From NCBI GenBank assembly GCA_027382625.1, contig JAJKFJ010010010.1, forward strand, positions 1 to 14,133: a DNA stretch of 14,133 nucleotides. Direction: 5' to 3'. This stretch comes from Tetmemena sp. SeJ-2015 (Eukaryota; Ciliophora; Spirotrichea; Sporadotrichida; Oxytrichidae). The notes beneath the pieces are model-generated. The model searched no databases. It was not told the origin of the DNA and was given only the letters and a program-made list of their open reading frames with translations. The translations under genes and the position numbers were made by a program. Below, piece after piece: positions 7,240-14,133 of the stretch. Every line of letters starts with the position of its first letter. Position 1 is the first letter of the stretch.

Positions 7240-10200
7240 ATGGACTTATTTGCGTGGAATTCACTACTTAAGGTCTATTTTAGGATCTTGATTTACTTAT
7301 TGATTCTCTTTTTGCAAAATTTTGTGGGTTGTTAATTTACCCCAAAACCAGATCCAATACCACTGCATTGCTTTTCTAAATTTCCTTTCGTTCAAGGCTC
7401 AACTACTTAAGATTAAATTTTAATTATGTAAAGATGGATAGACGGAATTCCAAATTATGAAATTCATGAACTTAGATCAAAGCATGTTTGAAAATTTAGT
7501 TTTGTTTGTGGCTACCGGGAGGACGAATGATGATAACTTTTTGGATACCACAACAGGTGGCAACTTTTATCCAGTGATAATGCTCTTCTAAATAACATCA
7601 ACTCCTTAAAGTATCAATGTGTAATGGGGTTGGGTCACTATAAGTCAAATGTAATCTATCTAAAATTCCTTTATAAACATACTCAAAATAGACAAAATAA
7701 AATTTTTTAAGTTTCTTAACTAAATTTAATTCAAATTAATTCTAAAATATTTTGAAACAATTAGAAAAAAATTATGAAGCGAGCAAAAATTCAAGATAAC
7801 TTTGTAGTTGTAAATTAAAATATGGGAATCTAAGATTTTTAATTCTTCAGCATTTTGAATTCTATTGATAGTAAACCGTTAAAAATAAATAAATTTTGGC
7901 AGCTTTTAATGTTAAAGGTTTGAGTTCGATACTTAATTTGAGGACATAGTTATATTTCCTGATGATAAAATAAAAATAGCATAGTCGTTGTCAAATGCAA
8001 AAGGACATATATAGATCTAAATAATTTAATCTACTATAAAATAAAATTTATTTGCAATAAATTTATACCTAAATTTTTTTAATTTTTAACAACTTTTTCG
8101 TTCTAGTCAGGTGGCGATATAAAATTGACGATTTTAGAGTTATATTTTTCACTTTTATAATCAATCTAACAATATTTCCTATTAAAAAAAAATATATTTT
8201 TAAACTCTTAAAATGCAAGTTTAATATAGGCCAATAACTGTTGCTCTTCTTAAAATTATGGTATCATTAAAAAATTAAATTGTCTCTTCTTTAAATTAAG
8301 ATTTATTTTATTTTTACTCATTGAATATTTTATTCTGAAAATTAACTCTTTTAGATGATAATTCTTCTATACTATGAAATATTTTTTATTAAATATAAAC
8401 TATTCAGATAGGATGGTTCAGTACAAATATATTTTTTTACATTCGAGAAATAAGCAATAGGATCTAGGACTTCTTACTCTTAAAAGTGCTGCTTATTTTT
8501 CTTAAAACATGATGGCTTACGCGGTTGGAGGACAATTCTTTGGACTATCTTATTTATAAATCATTGCAGATTGAAGACTCTAATTATTTATTTATTTTTT
8601 AATTTATAATTCGTGGATTTTCGTGACTTACGCCGCCGGATATTTTATTTATATCAAAACACATTTATCCCTAATTTTCCTAATTCCTAGGGTCTATATG
8701 TAATCGTAAATTATTTTATATATTTAAATTTCGCATCTTCAACTATGATATTTAACTACGGATTTCTATCAGCTACAACCTCTTATTCTTAATTTCATCT
8801 CATTATTTTCAATAGTCAAACTTTGACGTTTACTCAGTACACCATGTGTAAAATATACTACAAAAAATAATCCTTTAAAATTTTAATTAAAATATAAGTT
8901 CTAAAAATGAAAATTTTGAAATTTTAATATAAGATATTTAGTTTATTTTTCCTAGTTTTTTTTTTTCTCCAAGATTTAAAAGAGTAGAAATATTAGAGAA
9001 AAAATGGATAGAGATTAGCTACCTTATATTAGATTATTATAAATTGAGTAAAATAAATTGATTTATATAGGATCTCTATCTGCTGGTAAATTAACGCTAG
9101 TATTTTACTTAATAATATAAAATGGAATAATTATATCCTATATTTTATTATTTTATATTTATTAAGTAAAAAAAGATATTTTTTTTATTCCTCAAAAATA
9201 CATTTAATTTTCAACCATCTTGGTTTAAAACGTTGTTTTTAGTTTACCAAATATATCTGTTAGTATGAAATATTAATAAACTAAAAAATATGATTTTTAG
9301 CGGACTTGATTCATACATAAACATTTTGCATTCAATTGTTGGAGGTGGATATTTCATGTTACTAACCTTATAAAAGTAAAGTGATGGACTTTGGAAAAAA
9401 TAATAAATAAGAGAACGCGATATATTATGCTAAGTAAGTACCACATGTTTTAATTAGTTTTAGAGTATACTCAGTATAATATTCAGGGAGGATCCTATCT
9501 TTAGCTTTAATTGCGAAACAGTAGCTTAATTGTCTCGTTACAGGTAGTTCAGGCGAGATATGTAAATTCAGTTTTTATCTTATTTTACTTTAACATAGAC
9601 CTTCTAAATTTATTTATTTTCTTGTCCTCGGATTTAATTCAATGGCAAAAATTTACAAAACTATAGCAGATACCTTTAAGTTAAATTTAATGATTGAGAT
9701 TTATATACTTAAGGATATACCTCATCATTCAGCGGGTAATTATACTCTGGGATATTGTCAGTTTATTTTTTATTTTCCTCAAGCAGTTTCCTATGCGGAA
9801 AGGCATAAAGTGTTTACCAGATCACTTACAAGAATACAGTTGGAGTAGTATGGGAACTCATTAATTATTTTAACTTCTAACTGATTAGATATAAAATTAG
9901 CAATCTTCTTTTTAGACAATTTCTGTGACGGCTCCAACTTAAATAATTTTAACTTTAAGTGTCTAGAAAGTCAATTTAGTAGATAGCAGAGTTAATTTAT
10001 AATGATAATAATTGTATTTAATTTGTAATTGGTCATGAAATAAATAAATTATAATTTAGTTCTCAACATTGTTTTAGACAATCTGAGTGGATAGTAATCG
10101 ATTACCCTTTACCCTTAGATTTCAAATAATGGGAATTACTTAGAGTCCTTATTTGGTAACTAGTAAGAGCCCTATTAAGTTTTATAATAAATAAGTTTCT

Positions 10201-13200
10201 TAGAGTTAGTTTCAATAAAATTATAAGATTCATAAAGTGGCATATTTTAAATTAAAATAACTTCTAAAATAATAAAATAAGTTTTATTAATTTTCAAAAG
10301 ACTAAATGCATTAATTTTAATAAATAATTCTAAACTTTTTATTTTATAATGTGAATAGAAATATTAGATATTTTAAATAAATTTCAGTCTTAGATTCTAA
10401 TTATTGATAACTCGAACTTCACTATTGAAATTAAAAATATATAGCATTATAATTTTCAAAATAGAGCAATGTAGTTTAATAGTTACTTTTAAATTTTTCA
10501 ATATTGATCAATATCAGGCATTAACTAACGGCTATTACAAAGTATAAGTAACTTTGCTAATAAATTATAGTATAATTGATTTATTTATAATTTACTTTGC
10601 AAATTGTTTTCTATTGTCTAGATTCTACTGCTGGGCTTCAATACGAAATAACACCGGTCTCCTCTCCAGATATAACGAATGAAAAATACAAAATTATTTT
10701 TTAAAAAGCATGTTATTTTCACTATATAGGACTTGAGGAAAGTTCGAATTTCGGAAGTTCTTTATTTTTAATTTTCAGGGATATTTTACTTGCAGCTATA
10801 AATTTTTATGTTAAGCTTTCGCCTGTCACTAAGACATAAAAATACAAAATATCTCCCTCAGCAATATTATGTTTTTGTTTAACTGTTGACTCCACATTAT
10901 CAGTGAATATATTTTTTTGAATACCTAATATCTAGAGAAGAAAAGGGATACGAATTTTTTTTTTTAATTTAAGATATCTTTGAAAATATATACCCTTTAT
11001 ATAGAGATTGCCATAGAAAATAAATGTCTAGACTCTACAGATCTAACTCTAAATGCTCAATCACTTGTGTCGGCCAAATTTATTAAATTTATCTTTAATT
11101 TGACAAGTCTATTCTAATTGTGTAAAGTAAAATAAACATAATTTTTAATTTATGAATATGAAATACAGGGTAAACTTCATATAGGATAATATTCAGCTTA
11201 ATGACAATTCAAATGAGCAGCTCTAGCGAAGATCTATCTAAATATTGCAAAATAGTATACACGGCTATTCAAGAATCTAATCCTTTGCTTACTCCTCTTG
11301 CCCTTAAACTTGATTTAATTTAATTGACTACACTGTGCCTGCAGTGATAATAGGTAATATAGGTAAACATATGAATTTTGTAATATATTTAATTATTAAC
11401 TTTAGTATTTTAGTTTACTGCTACTCCAGGAGTCTATATCATTTTTTTATGCTAATTCTATATTTAGAATTTATAACTTTAAAATATGTATCATAAATCT
11501 GAAGGGATTTGTAATTGGAAGGGAGGATAATTCCGCAACCACTTAAATAACTTTGGAGATCGTAAACTGTCCATCTCCTACTCTTAGCTTTGATACATTT
11601 ACATTCCCATATAGCGATTAAAAATAATTCACCTGCAACATTTTACGGTAATCCTAGTGTCTTTACTCTAGCTTAACTTTTATTATATTTTAGCTCACTT
11701 ATAAGCAAGTGTAGATCCTGATGAATGCGGACCAGCTACCATCACATGCTTGGTTAATTAAAAAAATAAAATGAATTATATCTATGTTAACTTAATACAG
11801 CCTTGTTCAAGTGTTGGCGTGGAAAAGCAAATAAGCGAACTTAATGGATCAGTTATAAATAATATTTAAGCCTTAAGTTGATTACGTCCTGACTCTTACT
11901 TCGATCGATTTCCCAAAAACATCCACATTTATTTTCTTAGCTTCTGTCAAGTCAGTATTCTCTAAATTAAAATTGCAAACCTTTTTAAAATTAATTGCAG
12001 CTTATATAATTAATCATAATTTCTTATTCTTAATATTTATAAATAGTGGTTTCTGAATAATTCCAACTGATTTTCGATAATGGATGTAAAGATAAACAAA
12101 AATATAATCATAGATACTATAAATAGATAACATAGTTACTCCTTCTTTAGTATCTCCGTTCTCTTTTCTCTAATATGTAGATGTTAGCGCAACTAATATT
12201 ACTAATTTTGATAAAATTAATTTACTTCCATATAAATTTATCGCATACTAATTTTTTATCATAATAGTACCTTTAATGTTAATTTGTTAATTATACAATC
12301 TTGGTAAATATTATTTAATCATAAATTTGGTTATACAATCTTAGCATTAAAATAGTATAATTATTTCTTAATTACCTTATTTACATTTTAATAATTTAAA
12401 AAATTAATTTATTAAAACAATATTGAGATCCCACTTCCACTATTAACTTAAATTAATATTAAACTTGTACGGTGCCTATTTGCTGCGAAGGAAATAAAAA
12501 TAATAGTTTACTTTTTTGGTAAAGGATAGCATAAAGTATTCATGGCTACTGAACTTGGGAATACTGTGGAGCTTTAAGAAAATATAAAATGCTTTCCTAG
12601 AGTACTATACTAATCAAGATAAATCAATTAAAAGATGATCTCCACTATTCTAGCAGATGACCCTGTGCTACCTAAACTTCTGTTAACTGCTACTGATCTC
12701 TCCCTAACTAATTTATATTTTAATGACTACAGAATCGATGTGATTATATTTAATAGATTATACAATCCCCCGCATCCACTAATCTATAAACAAATCAATT
12801 TATAGGAATAAAATAAAAATATATTATTTTATTATCCATTTAATTGGATTGAGAATTCTTTTGATGCTGCCAAATATTCATAAGATTAAAGTATAAAATA
12901 AAGTTAAATATTCCGTATGATTTATTTGCTATTTTAGTAGAGTTTTTATTTTTGCTGACTAAGATTTAAGAGAATTATCCCACAATTAATCGAGAGAGAA
13001 AAAAAATAAATAAGTTATTGAATAGCCCTTATTCTAAATAATAATTTATAAAATTTAATTTAAATCTATAATTTGTTTGAAATAAATATTCTATATACTT
13101 ACAGTATAAGCTTAAAAATCCGTAATCCTTGTCCTTTATTAAAACCTCAACCAACAGCTACCCTCAATGCCAATCAAGATATAATTTTGTCTGCTGACTA

Positions 13201-14133
13201 ATTAGTGACGCTTTAAGTATCTGACTATTTCTCAATGTAAGCTTACTCTATCTGCCTCGAGAAAATAATAATTATTTTTATACATAAGTTGAATTATAAT
13301 TTTTAGAAATTCTACTCCGTATAATTAGTTAAAGATACTTCTGCAAATAAATCTTAAAGATAAATTAATATTTTTTGCAGTGAAAATTTTTAGGGAATGC
13401 CACAATTTTTAAAAATTAAATATTACACTTTTGGTTTCTCTTATTAAACCCATTTTACAATTCAGTCCTTTATTTTTGAAAGAAAGCTCTTGCAACATAA
13501 TTTGTAGGCATCAGGGTAGCTTCAGCAAATGCTAGTTTTACCAATTTTTTAATAGAGAATAAATGCCTTGCCTCTTCCCCTAACTTATAGCTTAACTAGA
13601 ATGATTCGATCTAATATTAAATTATGCGAGAGAAAGAGCTTGAAATCCTATATAGTTTCCTAAAGAGCGTGTCTTAGGTTTTGACTCCAGTAACTTAAGA
13701 GTAGGATTATTAATATTGTATATATAAAGAAATGAGATTGGAAAAATTACCTTAAACCTAAATTTCTAATCAGCAAAAACATGAAGTTTATTTTTTGACT
13801 TTATACTCAGGGGGAGGAACTAGAGAGAATTTTCTTTATTCAAACAGCAGCTGCCAGGAAAATTATCTACTCTATTTTTAATCTATTTTCTAATAAAAAC
13901 TATTAAATAAATTCAGTTTCAAGACCTCCGGCAAACACTTTTGTACTAAAAGTTCTTATTCAATAGCTTTTCTTAAAAATAATGTTTTATGCAGATCCAT
14001 ATGTATTTTCAATTTCAAACACACAAGTTCAGTTCTAAGTTACAAGTAGCATTTAATTAATTTTAGCTAGCTTGCAGATGCTCAGTTAATCTCACCAATC
14101 ATAGTTAAACTCGTTGTTAGAGAAACTGCAGCA
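7240..14133 (+). CDS. Second, larger CADG-like surface protein, fragmented; 3' end beyond window
   Basis: ATG 7240 starts a signal-peptide-like N-terminus (LLKVYFRILIYLLILFLQNF) followed by the mature start FPFVQGSTTQDQI. After IES removal this continues NLDQSMFENLVLFVATGR. Further coding islands in the same orientation follow out to the right edge and are listed separately. Together they suggest an N-terminal repeat domain (islands with FEDIVIFPDDK and YAVGGQFFG) and then several CADG-like extracellular repeats (VNCPSPTLSFDTFTF, ADDPVLPKLLLTATD). The C-terminal membrane domain would lie beyond the window. Between islands the DNA is strongly AT-rich with TGA in all frames, so eliminated sequence is the simplest explanation. 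The family is the same as that of the 3403-6465 gene, but it is far more interrupted. Many junctions are unresolved, and a decaying copy cannot be excluded. Confidence 0.6.
7422..7459 (+). other. IES with 7-bp pointer AATTATG, 31-nt spacing
   Basis: AATTATG occurs at 7422-7428 and 7453-7459. Removing 31 nt shifts into the frame reading QGSTTQDQILIM-KFMNLDQSMFENLVLF and avoids the TGA at about 7486. There is no GT-AG alternative with the right phase. This is the longest perfect pointer found. Confidence 0.75.
7784..8126 (+). CDS. Coding island: N-terminal repeat domain of the large gene
   Basis: The first frame reads KIQDNFVVVNQNMGIQDFQ and SILNSIDSKPLKINKF up to 7896. A second frame from 7922 reads EFDTQFEDIVIFPDDKIKIA and continues, with less conviction, to TGA near 8124. 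Joining them through TTT (7894-7896 and 7919-7921, 25-nt spacing) gives PLKINKFEFDTQFEDIVIF without a stop. The pattern (a strand motif ending in a Pro-Asp turn) resembles beta-propeller-like repeats at the start of this family, by memory only. Confidence 0.5.
7894..7921 (+). other. Probable IES with TTT pointer, 25-nt spacing
   Basis: TTT at 7894-7896 and 7919-7921. Deletion corrects the phase and joins two family-like peptides. A shorter alternative (TTTT, 10-nt spacing) also restores the phase, so the exact borders are uncertain. Confidence 0.45.
8401..8574 (+). CDS. Coding island with YAVGGQFFG motif
   Basis: This is an open frame to TGA 8572-8574 reading QQDLGLLTLKSAAYFS then QNMMAYAVGGQFFGLSYL. 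The VGG-x-FFG strand recalls the repeated N-terminal domain of the family. Left and right borders are not defined; neighbouring sequence (8130-8400, 8580-9280) is AT-rich with no convincing peptide apart from short fragments. Confidence 0.45.
9103..9171. repeat. AT-rich inverted repeat, 27-bp arms
   Basis: The left arm 9103-9130 (starting TTTTACTTAATAATATAAAA) and right arm 9145-9171 (ending TTATTAAGTAAAA) are complementary over nearly their whole length. The differences are a GG bulge in the left arm and an extra T in the right. The loop is 14 nt. It lies between coding islands, in presumed eliminated DNA, and may be a small foldback element. Confidence 0.7.
9290..9697 (+). CDS. Coding island with IVGGGYF motif
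   Basis: This frame of about 135 codons, closed by TGA 9695-9697, reads LDSYINILHSIVGGGYFMLL and later REDPIFSFNCETVAQLS. The GGGYF strand is similar in spacing to the 8401-8574 island. An ATG lies at 9290, but it is probably internal. A GTAGTTC...TTCAG stretch around 9545-9572 could be an intron. The second half is less protein-like and may be eliminated sequence that happens to be open. Confidence 0.35.
10621..10920 (+). CDS. Coding island, extracellular-type
   Basis: One hundred codons to TGA 10918-10920. It begins DSTAGLQYEITPVSSPDITN and later LAAINFYVKLSPVTKTQKY. Composition (Thr/Ser/Val with alternating hydrophobics) suits an extracellular beta repeat. GC is higher than in the flanking DNA at 10621-10690, where the coding case is best. 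Confidence 0.4.
11197..11330 (+). CDS. Coding island, CADG-like repeat start
   Basis: The frame reads MTIQMSSSSEDLSKYCKIVY then TAIQESNPLLTPLALKLD. A TVPAV peptide in another phase follows at about 11331-11345, so a further frame break is present. The SNPLL-P-LALKLD pattern resembles the part of a cadherin-like repeat preceding its conserved FTATP strand. Confidence 0.45.
11415..11650 (+). CDS. Coding island, CADG-like repeat with FTATPGVY and VNCPSP
   Basis: One phase gives FTATPGVYIIFL near 11413-11450. Another from 11493 gives INLKGFVIGREDNSATTQIT then LEIVNCPSPTLSFDTFTFPY. FT-TP-GVY-I is the typical end of a CADG domain, and the NCPSP linker with cysteine starts the next repeat. The two phases need a deletion around 11455-11490 to be joined; no unique pointer was chosen. 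Confidence 0.5.
11690..11881 (+). CDS. Coding island, cysteine-containing extracellular repeat
   Basis: The frame is open to TGA 11879-11881 and reads VDPDECGPATITCLVNQK, then LIQPCSSVGVEKQISELNGS. Three cysteines suggest disulphide-bonded extracellular sequence. A short AT-rich run in the middle (around 11757-11795) may be an in-phase insert. Confidence 0.45.
12291..12767 (+). repeat. TTATACAATC repeated three times
   Basis: TTATACAATCTT is at 12291-12302 and again at 12331-12342 (40-nt spacing). A third copy of TTATACAATC is at 12758-12767, inside the LPKLLLTATD island. The first two lie in AT-rich non-coding DNA. They could be a pointer pair with a scattered third copy, or a chance repeat in low-complexity DNA. 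Confidence 0.55.
12599..12958 (+). CDS. Coding island, CADG-like repeat with LPKLLLTATD
   Basis: About 119 codons to TGA 12956-12958, reading ILADDPVLPKLLLTATDLSL, then NDYRIDVIIFNRLYNPPHP and NSFDAAKYSQD. This resembles the LP-x-x-L...YRI-V strands of a cadherin-like repeat. The region 12644-12780 has clearly higher GC than its flanks, which supports coding. The 3' third (12780-12958) is AT-rich and less convincing. Confidence 0.5.
13121..13684 (+). CDS. Long coding island, extracellular repeat
   Basis: One phase is open for about 187 codons to TGA 13682-13684. The first part is convincing: NPCPLLKPQPTATLNANQ, then DIILSADQLVTLQVSDYFSM. After about 13265 it becomes AT-rich, and a competing phase at 13508-13560 gives GIRVASANASFTNFL, so inserts are likely. 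A Cys-Pro start followed by a Thr/Val-rich strand matches the repeat linker seen at about 11560. Confidence 0.45.
13990..14133 (+). CDS. Coding island at right edge, cadherin-like strands
   Basis: One phase reads ADPYVFSISNTQVQFQVTSS. Another, running to the edge, reads ADAQLISPIIVKLVVRETAA. Both look like consecutive strands of a cadherin-like repeat. The switch lies near 14045-14080; GCT at 14066-14068 and 14080-14082 (14-nt spacing) is one possible pointer. The gene continues past the window. Confidence 0.45.

Noticed and set aside
9642..9848. A 68-residue standard-code protein
   Set aside because: It ends at TAG, which is sense here. The ciliate-code frame runs on to a later TGA, and the peptide resembles nothing; it lies in AT-rich DNA between coding islands.
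1..14133. Telomere-bearing (TBE) transposon or telomeric repeats
   Set aside because: No C4A4/G4T4 runs, transposase motif or long terminal inverted repeats were seen on either strand.

Overview
The window looks like germline (micronuclear) DNA from a spirotrich, probably hypotrich, ciliate of the Oxytricha/Stylonychia/Tetmemena kind. Two observations lead there. First, every convincing reading frame is full of in-frame TAA and TAG where glutamine fits, and only TGA ends frames (ciliate nuclear code, translation table 6). Second, the frames of the larger genes are broken at sites where a short direct repeat flanks an AT-rich insert. Deleting the insert plus one repeat copy restores the frame and a sensible protein. 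That is the signature of internal eliminated sequences (IESs) with pointers. The species is an inference.

Left part (1-2290), moderate GC, no IES seen: two convergent genes. A coiled-coil protein runs off the left edge on + (2-1087). A PP2C-type protein phosphatase lies on - (2282-1115) with one 34-nt intron. Their stops are 27 nt apart. The phosphatase stops at the ILAC motif, just before the conserved metal-binding Asp-Gly, so its last third is missing here. It may be a scrambled segment located elsewhere, or a broken copy.

2325-2587 is a GC-rich island in very AT-rich surroundings. It can form an H-type pseudoknot and may be a structured RNA. I cannot name it. 2590-3400 is AT-rich and shows nothing codable.

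Right part (3400-14133), all on +: two tandem members of what looks like one large ciliate family of secreted or membrane proteins (N-terminal repeat domain, CADG-like extracellular repeats, C-terminal multi-pass membrane domain). The first (about 3403-6465) is compact. Its membrane half can be reassembled almost completely by removing two introns and four firm IESs, three of which have exactly 19-nt spacing. A small unrecognised gene (6670-6978) sits between the two. The second copy starts at 7240 with a signal peptide, runs off the right edge, and is cut into many short coding islands separated by AT-rich DNA. Positions of its segments are given, but exact segment borders in 8100-14100 are mostly unresolved.

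No tRNA, rRNA, CRISPR array, telomeric repeat or intact transposon was recognised.
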